Part shown: positions 13,984 to 22,423 of the stretch, piece by piece
How the letters are laid out: each line of letters starts with the position of its first letter
Numbering within the stretch: position 1 is the first letter of the stretch
Notes under the pieces: generated by a model
Database searches by the model: none
Told to the model about the DNA's origin: nothing
Seen by the model: the letters and a program-made list of their open reading frames with translations, nothing else
Made by a program: the position numbers and the translations under genes
Virus record (IMG/VR): IMGVR_UViG_3300045975_000184
Coordinates: 1 to 55,613 of that record
Length of the DNA: 55,613 bases
Origin: a virus
Direction: 5' to 3' (one strand)

Positions 13984-14465
13984 TATTGTATGTATCCTTT
14001 TTTATTATAGAGTACAAACTTTCTTGCTGTATGGATTTTTTTACCATCAGAAGTAACAAAACTATATGTTCGTCTCACGTCATCTGACATAACAAACAAT
14101 ATAGGTTGCCAATCAATCAATGAACGTTCTCTATGTTGATAATCATATGAGACTAGCTTACCCCATACGTACCCATTATTTAAGGTTGTTTCAAATTCAA
14201 CATGAGCAAGTTCAACGGTTTCCATCATAGTAATATGTAAATGAATCGTATCATCTATTCGTCCTTCTGGACCTTTTGTATTATAAGGTACACAGACTTT
14301 TTGTTGTACCCAATCTTTCATACGTGTCTTACGTTGTTTCAATCCTTCATAACACACATCACATAAAACAATTGTCCATTTTACCCCTTTTGCTTGAAGT
14401 TGTGGATGATCTCTTGGTACAGTATCCTCTTTAAAAAAATTACAGATTTGACAGTATTGTTTCAT
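13983..14465 (-). CDS. Zinc-binding hypothetical protein, 160 aa
   Basis: I chose the ATG at 14465, which begins MKQYCQICNFF, because the longer frame to 14513 overlaps the 50-aa gene upstream. CQIC and a later CDVC give one likely zinc site in the first 45 residues. The rest is a mixed alpha/beta region with YSFVTSDGKKIHTARKF near the end. Function unknown. Confidence 0.6.
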   Translation of the reverse strand: MKQYCQICNFFKEDTVPRDHPQLQAKGVKWTIVLCDVCYEGLKQRKTRMKDWVQQKVCVPYNTKGPEGRIDDTIHLHITMMETVELAHVEFETTLNNGYVWGKLVSYDYQHRERSLIDWQPILFVMSDDVRRTYSFVTSDGKKIHTARKFVLYNKKGYIQ

Positions 14466-14469
14466 AGGC

Positions 14470-14622
14470 TTAACTCTTTTTATGAGATCCTGGTTTTCTA
14501 AAATTTCTCTCATTAGGTTTAGGAGTTGTGTTTGTCAACTGGCTTATACTTTTTTGCCATCCTTCAATACGTTTTAATAAATTCTGTTGCGCTTTTTTTC
14601 TATCAACATTGTGTCCAGCCAT
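14470..14622 (-). CDS. Small basic protein, 50 aa
   Basis: The frame begins MAGHNVDRKKAQQNLLKRIEGW after an AAGGAGAAATT ribosome site. An exact palindrome (14634-14648) lies directly upstream of that site. It is lysine/arginine-rich at both ends with a central helix, suggesting nucleic-acid contact. It ends 4 bases before the next start. Confidence 0.6.
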   Translation of the reverse strand: MAGHNVDRKKAQQNLLKRIEGWQKSISQLTNTTPKPNERNFRKPGSHKKS

Positions 14623-14633
14623 AATTTCTCCTT

Positions 14634-14648
14634 ATTAAATTATTTAAT
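14634..14648. repeat. P15 palindrome, exact
   Basis: Overlaps the stop of 14644-14907 and precedes the AAGGAG site of 14470-14622. Confidence 0.9.
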
Positions 14649-14907
14649 TATTTTGTGGACCACACAAAGATAATTCTAACAATGAACCTGCTATATCAAT
14701 CTTATCATTCAACTTTACTAATGTTTCATCAATGTCATGTACCCGTGATTCTACCTTTTCAAATTGTTCTGCAATAGCACTATTATTTTCCATCATACAT
14801 TCATGAATTGTTTTAGCATAATCTGCAAATGCTTCTGATAATAATGCCATACCAGAAGCAAGATTTCCTACAAGATTCGTAAGTTCATCAAAAGTTATTT
14901 CTGACAT
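14644..14907 (-). CDS. Small helical coiled-coil-like protein, 87 aa
   Basis: The ATG at 14907 (MSEITFDELTNLV) follows AAAGGAAAAAATA. A longer frame to 14946 has a weaker context. The product is almost wholly helical with heptad-like hydrophobic spacing (AEQFEKVESRVHDIDETLVKL). It has its own promoter at 14962-14990 and ends within a palindrome copy. Confidence 0.65.
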   Translation of the reverse strand: MSEITFDELTNLVGNLASGMALLSEAFADYAKTIHECMMENNSAIAEQFEKVESRVHDIDETLVKLNDKIDIAGSLLELSLCGPQNN

Positions 14908-14961
14908 TATTTTTTCCTTTTCTATAATATTTTTGTTGTGCAACATTTTTGTTATATATTA

Positions 14962-14990
14962 ATTATATCTCATTGAGCGATTTTTTGCAA
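14962..14990 (-). promoter_or_regulatory. Sigma-70-type promoter
   Basis: TTGCAA (14990-14985), a 17-base spacer and TATAAT (14967-14962). It overlaps the last codons of the upstream gene and leads to the helical protein at 14644-14907, with a leader of about 50 bases. Confidence 0.6.
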
Positions 14991-15431
14991 GGTTTTTATA
15001 TGTGGATAACGTGTATTATATAAACATTGTTCTAACCATGTAACATACGAGTGCTCTGGTTTTGATTGTAAATATTCCTCCCAAAATTTTCCATTCACTA
15101 AATGAAACCACTCAGTAAAATTGGTGTTCGATGCAAAGTATGCATACTCTTTTGTTCGTTGTAGTCCCATGTCTGTAGCTGTCCTTTGCTCTGTCATATC
15201 ATCTGTATAATAAATCATCCGTTCATATTGTTTGTTATAGTTAATGTATCCCGTACAATCAAATTCAAGATACACCAGTGGTACGTTATATATCACTTGT
15301 GTTTCACATTGAGTAATCTGTGCTATCATACCTTCTTCAAAGTACCACATGAGCGAATTAGCTTTCTCTGTGAAGCATACGACTACATGAAAATCGTATG
15401 CTTTCAGTTCACTATAGGTTAATTTGTTCAT
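14970..15431 (-). CDS. Hypothetical protein, 153 aa
   Basis: A mixed alpha/beta protein rich in Y, W and F (CFTEKANSLMWYFEEGMIA; EWFHLVNGKFWEEYL). The last codons overlap the -35 region of the promoter that drives the next gene. It overlaps the upstream gene by four bases. No family recognised. Confidence 0.65.
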   Translation of the reverse strand: MNKLTYSELKAYDFHVVVCFTEKANSLMWYFEEGMIAQITQCETQVIYNVPLVYLEFDCTGYINYNKQYERMIYYTDDMTEQRTATDMGLQRTKEYAYFASNTNFTEWFHLVNGKFWEEYLQSKPEHSYVTWLEQCLYNTRYPHIKTLQKIAQ

Positions 15432-15730
15432 TTAATATACTTCTCCATAAGATTTTTTAATAACTCTCGTTCTCGTTGTTCAACAGCTTTCATTGCGACT
15501 TCTTTTGAAAGCAATCGTTGCTGATATTCTTCGTCTGTTTCTAAAACTTTATATTCGAAATAAAATCTCACGGTATCATAACCACCATAATTATCACATC
15601 GGTATTCTAATCGTATTGACGGACCATATTTATCAATACACATTTGAAATTCTTTTACAAGATCTGTGAGTCGTTCACCACTAATATATATATCATTAAT
15701 TTGTTTGTAGACGTATTCTTTTTCTTCCAT
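15428..15730 (-). CDS. Hypothetical protein, 100 aa
   Basis: A charged protein with a strand region (IRLEYRCDNYGGYDTVRFYFEYK) followed by a long helix rich in E and R (AVEQRERELLKNLMEK). It starts after AAGGGGAGAACA, just downstream of the DNA polymerase stop codon. It may be co-expressed with the polymerase; function unknown. Confidence 0.65.
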   Translation of the reverse strand: MEEKEYVYKQINDIYISGERLTDLVKEFQMCIDKYGPSIRLEYRCDNYGGYDTVRFYFEYKVLETDEEYQQRLLSKEVAMKAVEQRERELLKNLMEKYIK

Positions 15731-15742
15731 TGTTCTCCCCTT

Positions 15743-15757
15743 ATTAAATTATTTAAT
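15743..15757. repeat. P15 palindrome, exact
   Basis: Supplies the I-K-stop end of DNA polymerase and precedes the ribosome site of 15428-15730. Confidence 0.9.
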
Positions 15758-18007
15758 TTCTTCCAGAGACGCTAAATCATATCCTATTTTCACATCGGCC
15801 ACTAATGGTACACTTAATGAACATCCGAATTGTTCTGTTGGTAAATTCTCCATTGTCCACTTCAATTTTTTAGCACACTCTATTGCCTTATGCTCTGGTG
15901 CATATGCATAGATAGAGTCGTGTATCGTACCCCATACGTGAATATGGGGATCTTTACTTATCTCTAAGACTGCTAACAAATTCAAATCAGAAGCATCTGC
16001 TTGTACAGGTGCATTCGTTGAACGTCTCTCTGCTTGTTGTCGTACCTTATCAACAGAAGAATATATCTGTGGGAGATGTCGTATACGTCCTAACAGAGAC
16101 ACCATATATCCATGTTCATACGCATGAGAGATACATTTCTTATGCCAAGGTTTAATGTTCTTATATGTCTCATGGAACGAAGTATAGTATTTTTGTGCAT
16201 CATCTAAGGAGAATGCTACACCATAGGATTTTTCTGCATATACTTGTAATCCCCGAAATCCCATGACGTACACTAGGCCAAAATTCTGTGACTTTGCTAC
16301 TTGTCGATAATGCTTCTGTTTCTCTATAGGTAACTCATAGAATTGTTGTTCCGTAATATCTAAAGTATTATATGCTGTGACTTTATGAAGATCTTTTCCT
16401 TCTCTAAATGCTTGCATCATCACAGGATCTTTTGATAAATGAGCAACAAGTCTTAACTCTGCTTGACTCAAGTCTGCTCCAATAATCATGTATCCTGGTG
16501 GAGCAACAAACATTTTTCGTATTCTATCAGCATCTATCGTATGTGATGGGAGTACCATCAATGGAGGATTCTTCCATCCTATCCTACCTGTTACTGTTCC
16601 TCCCCTACTTCCATCTTCAAAACTTCCCCGATGGAGTATAACAGAAGGATGAAATTTTCCATCTTCTCTAATATGAGTTTTAAACCCTGTAATATACGTA
16701 CTAAGTATTTTGTTTAGTTCACTATATCGTTTCAGGTACTCTATGAACTTCCCTGCTTTTGGATGTGTTTTAAACTTATAGAGATGATCCTTATAGGATG
16801 TTGATGGTTTATGTGATTTTGCTGTGACAACAAATGGTTCTAAGTTTAATCCTTCTGGAGTAAACAAATATTCTTGTAACAATGATGCACGTGTAATACT
16901 TAGGTTATCTTTATACTTCCTTTGGAGAGACTTAGGTATAAGTTTCAATGCTTGTTGTGATACTTCAGCAATTTCATTTTCTACCTGTGTCTCTAACTCA
17001 TTAAGGTATTCAAGATCAACATAGATACCTCTGTATTCAATATCCTCAAATACACGGGCAATAGGATGGAGTAACTTTTGATAAAAGTTCATTGGACCTA
17101 CACGTTTATGAACTTTACGAATCTTCTTTTCTTCTTCTTGTAACTGTGCTCTAAAAACTTCACCTACCTTGTACTCTGCTATAGCATCACCTATGGCATA
17201 TGGTCCCAATTCTGCTATGGGTACTTCTGCCATATTGTTCTTATCATATTTTTTATTTAGTGCGCTATCGTATCCTCCCCACGGTGTAAATATACGTGAA
17301 TGAAGTGTAAGACTATTCGATCTATTTTCATCTAACAATGAACCTATCAATGTTGTATCACATGCAAAATTTGTACACGTAATACCATACTTTACCTTTA
17401 ACCATAGCAAATCATACTTGAGATTTGCACCTTCTACTTTCCAGCTTTTTTCATTTAATAAATAATTTAATTGCTCATGAATCTTCTTGGGCAATTGTCC
17501 ATTGATGTACACTCCACAAGAATATTCACCAGAAGAAAACGTAAAACAGATAATATAATTTGCAGAGTTAAATGGATCTGAACCTTGTGTCTCTATATCA
17601 AATGCTACCCATTTGTTGATGTTAATATGTCCACAGAGTTCTGTGAGATCTGATACCCATGCCATAGGAGGTAATGTTACATCAAACGAACCATTTTCTT
17701 CATATCGTATAAGTTGTTTTAATCTCCATATGAGATCAAAGTTCTTATTATAATCTTCTTCAATATCTTCTGGATGATACGTTGGTAAAATATATGCATT
17801 TTCATACGCATATATTTCATCTTGTAATGAAGCTAGTGTTCTGTTTTTTGCAATCAATCCTTCTTTCTTTAATACACCTAATACCTTGTCGCCTAATGCT
17901 AACACTATGCCATCAGTAGGAACAGTAGGAACATTATGAATCTGATAATCAAATCCTTTAAAGAAAGATAAATACCCTTCTAACGTATGTGACCATATGG
18001 TAATCAT
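15749..18007 (-). CDS. Family A DNA polymerase with 3'-5' exonuclease, 752 aa
   Basis: The replicative or repair polymerase. The proofreading domain has exo I FDIETQG (D137, E139), exo II LKYDLL and exo III IGDAIAEY. The polymerase domain has motif A ADLSQAELR (D512), motif B RQVAKSQNFGLVY (residues 568-580) and motif C TIHDSIY (H696, D697). Motif C usually reads HDE, so the serine in place of glutamate is unusual. The catalytic aspartates are intact. A palindrome variant is translated at QLNYLLNEK (about 179-187), and an exact copy forms the stop region (I-K-stop). No 5' nuclease domain is attached. Family match is secure. Confidence 0.95.
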   Translation of the reverse strand: MITIWSHTLEGYLSFFKGFDYQIHNVPTVPTDGIVLALGDKVLGVLKKEGLIAKNRTLASLQDEIYAYENAYILPTYHPEDIEEDYNKNFDLIWRLKQLIRYEENGSFDVTLPPMAWVSDLTELCGHININKWVAFDIETQGSDPFNSANYIICFTFSSGEYSCGVYINGQLPKKIHEQLNYLLNEKSWKVEGANLKYDLLWLKVKYGITCTNFACDTTLIGSLLDENRSNSLTLHSRIFTPWGGYDSALNKKYDKNNMAEVPIAELGPYAIGDAIAEYKVGEVFRAQLQEEEKKIRKVHKRVGPMNFYQKLLHPIARVFEDIEYRGIYVDLEYLNELETQVENEIAEVSQQALKLIPKSLQRKYKDNLSITRASLLQEYLFTPEGLNLEPFVVTAKSHKPSTSYKDHLYKFKTHPKAGKFIEYLKRYSELNKILSTYITGFKTHIREDGKFHPSVILHRGSFEDGSRGGTVTGRIGWKNPPLMVLPSHTIDADRIRKMFVAPPGYMIIGADLSQAELRLVAHLSKDPVMMQAFREGKDLHKVTAYNTLDITEQQFYELPIEKQKHYRQVAKSQNFGLVYVMGFRGLQVYAEKSYGVAFSLDDAQKYYTSFHETYKNIKPWHKKCISHAYEHGYMVSLLGRIRHLPQIYSSVDKVRQQAERRSTNAPVQADASDLNLLAVLEISKDPHIHVWGTIHDSIYAYAPEHKAIECAKKLKWTMENLPTEQFGCSLSVPLVADVKIGYDLASLEEIK
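17457..17471. repeat. P15 palindrome, one mismatch, in gene
   Basis: AATAAATAATTTAAT, translated as LNYLL in DNA polymerase. Confidence 0.7.
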
Positions 18008-18016
18008 ACTGTACCT

Positions 18017-18370
18017 CTACATGAAAGAAAAGATTGTAACTGGATGCGGCCAAGGGGTTATCCATTCGGTAACATCTGCTAATGCATATAAAATTCCCCC
18101 GATAACAATTAGCTTATGGAGTTTATTATTCACCATAAATCGTCCTGACCAATAATTCGTATTGTGATTAAATCCTAATTTCTCTATATATTTTATTATT
18201 GTTTCTCTTTCTGTTTCATTTATACCATCATGAATATAAATATGAAACGTTATGTATGTCGGACTTACTTTGACTGTCACATCTAATTGTTCACTTTTTG
18301 CAACAACAAGATATTTTGATCCGGTTTTTCCTACAACAGTATCATACATGCTGTGTGTATTTTTGTCCAT
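18017..18370 (-). CDS. Hypothetical protein, 117 aa
   Basis: A beta-rich protein (LDVTVKVSPTYITFHIYIHD) with a short central helix (ETIIKYIEKLGF) and a hydrophobic C-terminus. It begins inside the end of the phosphatase-like gene upstream (29-base overlap). No family recognised. Confidence 0.6.
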   Translation of the reverse strand: MDKNTHSMYDTVVGKTGSKYLVVAKSEQLDVTVKVSPTYITFHIYIHDGINETERETIIKYIEKLGFNHNTNYWSGRFMVNNKLHKLIVIGGILYALADVTEWITPWPHPVTIFSFM

Positions 18371-18857
18371 ACCCTCTCCATTTCCATTCTTCTTTTTCTT
18401 TTACTTGTTCATAGTCTAACGGATAGACTTCTAAACCATACTCCATAAGGAATCTATATTGTACCGTTGTCTCTACTGCCTTATGACAATATCTCTCTCT
18501 TAAAGTATACAAGCTTAACTTGTCTTTTGTCAACTGAAATAAAAGAATAGAAAGAAATAATCCTGTTCTCCCATGTCCACCAAGACATCCTACAAATATA
18601 GGGCATCCTTCAGTCACAAAGATAGCAGCTTTTTCTAAACATTGATTAAATAATTTAATATTCTGTGGTACACCAAAGTTTGGTATATGGTGTACCGTGA
18701 TATAAGGGGTACGTGGAGTTTTTATCGCTCCATCTAAAAAGAAATAATGATCTGCTATACCTCTTGGTACATCAAAGATTGAACCTCCGTGTATAGCAGT
18801 ATCATTAATCATAAAAACTGGATGTTTACATCTTTCTTTTTTCAACGAGAACCTCAT
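18342..18857 (-). CDS. PTP / dual-specificity phosphatase-like protein A, 171 aa
   Basis: The signature FVGCLGGHGRTGLF contains the C-x5-R-T phosphate-binding loop of protein tyrosine and dual-specificity phosphatases. The following helix (LSILLFQL) fits the family. The palindrome at 18645-18659 is translated as IKLFN. The target could be phosphoprotein, a nucleotide or a 5'-phosphate RNA end, since this fold includes RNA triphosphatases. It shares the GCxGGxGRTG signature with the gene at 19776-20285. It overlaps the next gene upstream by 32 bases. Confidence 0.8.
   Translation of the reverse strand: MRFSLKKERCKHPVFMINDTAIHGGSIFDVPRGIADHYFFLDGAIKTPRTPYITVHHIPNFGVPQNIKLFNQCLEKAAIFVTEGCPIFVGCLGGHGRTGLFLSILLFQLTKDKLSLYTLRERYCHKAVETTVQYRFLMEYGLEVYPLDYEQVKEKEEWKWRGYGQKYTQHV
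18645..18659. repeat. P15 palindrome, exact, in gene
   Basis: Translated as IKLFN in phosphatase-like protein A. Confidence 0.9.
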
Positions 18858-19764
18858 TTACCAAAGGAAATGGTAGATACGTAAGTTTACCCTCTAACTT
18901 CACAGCAATAAGATCTTTCAGCATCTTATATTTCAGTAGATACATTTCATCATTCTCTACAGCTAATGGAAACATCTTTTCATAGTCCATCAATTTTTCA
19001 TAGGTTTTATTTGCATATATTTGTTTAAATATATTCTCTGAATACTTCAACAAAACAGGTAATTTTCCTTCATGTTGAATATCTAATAGGGCTTTAAAGA
19101 ATGGTCTGCTTGGTTCAAATACTATACCTTTGTTAAAAATGTCTGATGTATTATGCTCCAGGTTGAAACATAAGTCCACAAACATTTCTGTCGTGAGTTT
19201 TCCTTTAAAATAATCTAAGGCAAAATCTGTAATGGTTTTCCAGTTCTTTCCCCCGCATGACATACCGAAGCATCCACACACAAACAACTTTGATATAGAT
19301 TGAAGCAATGTACTGATTGATAGCTGTGATGTTTTCAAAAACTTCACAGCTTGTTCAATAGATTTCAATGGACCTGTATTCCGTAAAGACATAATGACTG
19401 CTGCTGTTTCCTTGTTCTCTGGTAATTGTGCCCATGCTTTGAAGTTAGGGTTCTTATTATACGCATGTCGTGTTTCTCGTAAACAAATGAATAAAAGATA
19501 CACAACTATGTGCTCTGCAACTTCTAATGTCGTCTTAATATAATCATCTACTATACGTTGTTTTTCTTGTAGATCACCATATAAACCATAGAGACTTTCC
19601 AGAACGTTTACTGATTGATTGAGATAGTAGAACGCAAACATATCTGCTTCTGGCGAACGTTTATGTTTCCCATAAAAATCATACCATTGATATAAACGTT
19701 CAGCCAGAACAGGATACATAAATGATCTACGTACAGGTGATAAATACAGATCAATAACTGGCAT
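18826..19764 (-). CDS. Hypothetical helical protein, 312 aa
   Basis: A large, mostly helical protein between two phosphatase-like genes. Residues about 163-215 carry the densest pattern: FVCGCFGMSCGGKNWKTI, then LEHNTSDIFNKG, which reads like a metal- or nucleotide-binding core. I recall similar 'CGG..W' and 'LEHN.G.IFNK' patterns in unnamed phage proteins but cannot name the family. Its conserved place between the phosphatases suggests a shared pathway. Confidence 0.65.
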   Translation of the reverse strand: MPVIDLYLSPVRRSFMYPVLAERLYQWYDFYGKHKRSPEADMFAFYYLNQSVNVLESLYGLYGDLQEKQRIVDDYIKTTLEVAEHIVVYLLFICLRETRHAYNKNPNFKAWAQLPENKETAAVIMSLRNTGPLKSIEQAVKFLKTSQLSISTLLQSISKLFVCGCFGMSCGGKNWKTITDFALDYFKGKLTTEMFVDLCFNLEHNTSDIFNKGIVFEPSRPFFKALLDIQHEGKLPVLLKYSENIFKQIYANKTYEKLMDYEKMFPLAVENDEMYLLKYKMLKDLIAVKLEGKLTYLPFPLVNEVLVEKRKM

Positions 19765-19775
19765 GATTTTTTTCC

Positions 19776-20285
19776 TTAGAATCTATTGACGAATGATTCT
19801 TGCTCTGGTGTTTCTATTGCACGCTTATCATACAACAAACGTACTTCTTGTATTGGGTTTTTACTCCCATGCATCTTGAGTAAACATGCAATGCTCATAC
19901 CTGTTCGACCGTAACCACCTTTACATCCTATATACACAATTTTTTCTTTCTTCGCGTGACAATAGACCTCTGTTAATATATCCCTAAATGCACTCTTATC
20001 CCGTGGTACTTTAAAATCTGGTATAGGGAACAACCAATCATCTGTATCATTATTCACATTATAATATTGTTCTTCTAAACATAATCCTCTGATATTGCTC
20101 GGTTTTTTATAAAATGGTCCTGCTAAAATAATATAGGGATTCGGAGCATCAACAATAATTCCTTTTGATGAAAACAAATGCAAATCATCAAAGGATGGAA
20201 CACACTTGATTTCATCTCGTTGTACTGGTACTTCTACTGTATTCCATTGAAAGAAACGATTAAATAATTTAATCCAGCTAAACAT
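19776..20285 (-). CDS. PTP / dual-specificity phosphatase-like protein B, 169 aa
   Basis: The catalytic loop is IGCKGGYGRTG (C-x5-R-T), the same unusual GC-x-GG-x-GRTG form as in the paralogue at 18342-18857. I chose the ATG after GGAGAGAGAATT (MFSWIKLFNRFF); a longer frame to 20339 is rejected. The palindrome at 20259-20273 gives the IKLFN at residues 5-9. It overlaps the upstream gene by 8 bases. Substrate unknown. Confidence 0.8.
   Translation of the reverse strand: MFSWIKLFNRFFQWNTVEVPVQRDEIKCVPSFDDLHLFSSKGIIVDAPNPYIILAGPFYKKPSNIRGLCLEEQYYNVNNDTDDWLFPIPDFKVPRDKSAFRDILTEVYCHAKKEKIVYIGCKGGYGRTGMSIACLLKMHGSKNPIQEVRLLYDKRAIETPEQESFVNRF
20259..20273. repeat. P15 palindrome, exact, in gene
   Basis: Translated as IKLFN near the start of phosphatase-like protein B. 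Confidence 0.9.
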
Positions 20286-20589
20286 AATTCTCTCTCCTAA
20301 TGGGAACGTTCTTATATGCACTGATAAACACATGAGCAATAGATGATGTTGTACGTTTTCCTATCCACATAAACACAGGGGATAGAAGTTCACTATAAAA
20401 AGGTAATTCATGATTTTGTTTGAGTATAATAACTCCTTCTTTATTTTGTGCGGAGTATGTTAAAGCACAGGTATAATGCTTCTTTGCCCAATTATGACGT
20501 ATTTCTGTTACCGTAAATTTTACATCTCCTACAAAAAAAGAATCATTAACAGGTAAACATATTCCTAGTGTTCCGAATGTATGTGACAT
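20278..20589 (-). CDS. Hypothetical beta-rich protein, 103 aa
   Basis: Alternating strands (FFVGDVKFTVTEIRH; YTCALTYSAQNKEGVIIL) suggest a small barrel. It lies between the dikinase-like and phosphatase-like genes and overlaps the latter. No family recognised; it may be an accessory subunit of that cluster. Confidence 0.6.
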   Translation of the reverse strand: MSHTFGTLGICLPVNDSFFVGDVKFTVTEIRHNWAKKHYTCALTYSAQNKEGVIILKQNHELPFYSELLSPVFMWIGKRTTSSIAHVFISAYKNVPIRRENYV

Positions 20590-20602
20590 ATATGCATCCT
20601 TT

Positions 20603-22414
20603 TTATAATGTTGTTTCTATCATCTCCTTCAACAATTCATCATGAGTAAATATAATATTTTTATCTGCATATGTTACATCTTTTGCTCCTATAAAAGTAT
20701 AATAGTTTTCAAGATATTTGTCAATCACTTCTTGATCAACAAACTTGAGATAGTAGGAATGTATGTTATCTGCCCGTTGAACATAATAAGTACGCATGAC
20801 CTTTTGTAGTGGTTTTATTCTTTTACAAAATTCATCATAAGGAAACATAAACCATGATGGATCTAATATAACGTTCTTACCTACCATCTCTAATGGAATA
20901 TACGGATTCACTAACACAAACGGATCTTTAAAGTGTGAAAAGATATACGTCCATATAGAATCTATCTTTTTCAACAAAGCCGCATCTTTTACTATCTTCC
21001 CTTTTCCTTTATATAATCTATCATGTGTTGTGTCTAATGATACAGGTTCACCTTCAAGAAAATATAGATCACCCATATTCAATGAAGGTTTAATAGGATC
21101 AAAAGTAGCATCAATATTTAATAAACAGGGTTTTTGTAAACTCCGCGCTAATACAGCAGCATGAGATGTTACACCACCTGTTAAAGCAATGATACCTTTA
21201 CATTTTAATAGAGCAGGTATCATTTCTGTTGTCGTATATTCTGTACAATAAATTGAATCTTCTGTACAGTTATCAAGATTAAATGTTAATCGTCCTACAG
21301 CAACACCATTACATGCACTTTTCCCTTGGAGAAAAGGTGTATCTTTAGGGATATTTAATTTATTCATATCCAACATAAAATCTTGAAGTGTTAAATTCTT
21401 TAATGGTATACGATTTTTCTTCAAGATGATGTTTTCATACAACATCGTGATTTTTGTGCTTGATGGAATTTTTGCATCACGTGTTTGTAAGAAATATAAT
21501 TTCTTATTGTACACTGTCCATTCAATATCCTGTGGATATTTGTAATGATTTTCTATTTTCTTAGCATTCGTGCGTAATGCTTCATATAACCGTGTACCCA
21601 TTATTGCAGTAAGATCTATTGGCGTCATATGACCTGAAACAATATCTTCACCTTGAGCATTACGAATAAACTCTCCTTGTATTGCATCAGAACCTGTTTC
21701 AAGATTCGATGAAAACATAACACCTGTAGCACCTTCAGAACTATTACCAAATACCATTTCTTGTATAACAACACCAGTACCTATATCTTGTAGATGATTG
21801 TATTTTCTATAAGCATCTGCTTCTGGTGAATCCCAAGATTCCCATACAGCTTTAATAGCATAAAATAATTGACTCCCTAGATCGAGCATTTCAGGAGTCT
21901 TTTGCTTGTGGCCTTCATATTCTGCTTTAAGATTTTTCAATGATTGTACAGGATTATCATACACATAGGTACTATGGAGAGGAAGTCCTAAGACAATCTC
22001 TCCAAACATTTTCCTAAAACGAAAGAGAGAATTAAAAGCTGTTTCATCCCCTAATTGTTCCATCCATCCTTTGAAATTTTGTACAGTTAATCCTACGTTT
22101 AAAATGGTACTCATAAGTCCAGGCATTGAATATGGAGCACCAGAACGTACAGAGACTAATTTCTTCTCAAAGTATGGTACAAGTACCTGCTTAATCACAT
22201 CTACTAACCGTAGCTCTGCTTGTGTTTTATCTTTTTTATAGAGTCGGCAAAAATTTGTCGGCAACACAACAAAGAAAGGAACATTAATACCTTCAATAGA
22301 CTTCAGTCCAAAAAGATTACTCCCTTTATTCCCGAAGATTTGTTTATGATATTGTACAGGAAGTTCTTTATATTTTGGATCATTACTTTTATAGAAAAAA
22401 TGTGTCTTAAACAT
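20603..22414 (-). CDS. Pyruvate-phosphate-dikinase-like protein lacking the PEP-binding barrel, 603 aa
   Basis: The N-terminal ATP-grasp domain (about 25-315) is strongly dikinase-like: SVRSGAPYSMPGLMSTILN (88-106), QEMVFGNSSEGATGV (218-232) and DIEWTVYNKKLYFLQTRDA (296-314). The mobile phosphohistidine domain follows with TGGVTSHAAVLAR (412-424), in which H418 is the expected phospho-acceptor. The C-terminal PEP/pyruvate barrel of true dikinase (about 350 residues) is absent. Instead, about 160 residues follow that I cannot identify. Known enzymes with ATP-grasp plus swivelling His domain include rifampin phosphotransferase, where a third domain binds another substrate. It may phosphorylate a small molecule, nucleotide or protein. 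Two phosphatase-like genes lie directly downstream. Confidence 0.85.
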   Translation of the reverse strand: MFKTHFFYKSNDPKYKELPVQYHKQIFGNKGSNLFGLKSIEGINVPFFVVLPTNFCRLYKKDKTQAELRLVDVIKQVLVPYFEKKLVSVRSGAPYSMPGLMSTILNVGLTVQNFKGWMEQLGDETAFNSLFRFRKMFGEIVLGLPLHSTYVYDNPVQSLKNLKAEYEGHKQKTPEMLDLGSQLFYAIKAVWESWDSPEADAYRKYNHLQDIGTGVVIQEMVFGNSSEGATGVMFSSNLETGSDAIQGEFIRNAQGEDIVSGHMTPIDLTAIMGTRLYEALRTNAKKIENHYKYPQDIEWTVYNKKLYFLQTRDAKIPSSTKITMLYENIILKKNRIPLKNLTLQDFMLDMNKLNIPKDTPFLQGKSACNGVAVGRLTFNLDNCTEDSIYCTEYTTTEMIPALLKCKGIIALTGGVTSHAAVLARSLQKPCLLNIDATFDPIKPSLNMGDLYFLEGEPVSLDTTHDRLYKGKGKIVKDAALLKKIDSIWTYIFSHFKDPFVLVNPYIPLEMVGKNVILDPSWFMFPYDEFCKRIKPLQKVMRTYYVQRADNIHSYYLKFVDQEVIDKYLENYYTFIGAKDVTYADKNIIFTHDELLKEMIETTL

Positions 22415-22423
22415 TTGTATCCT

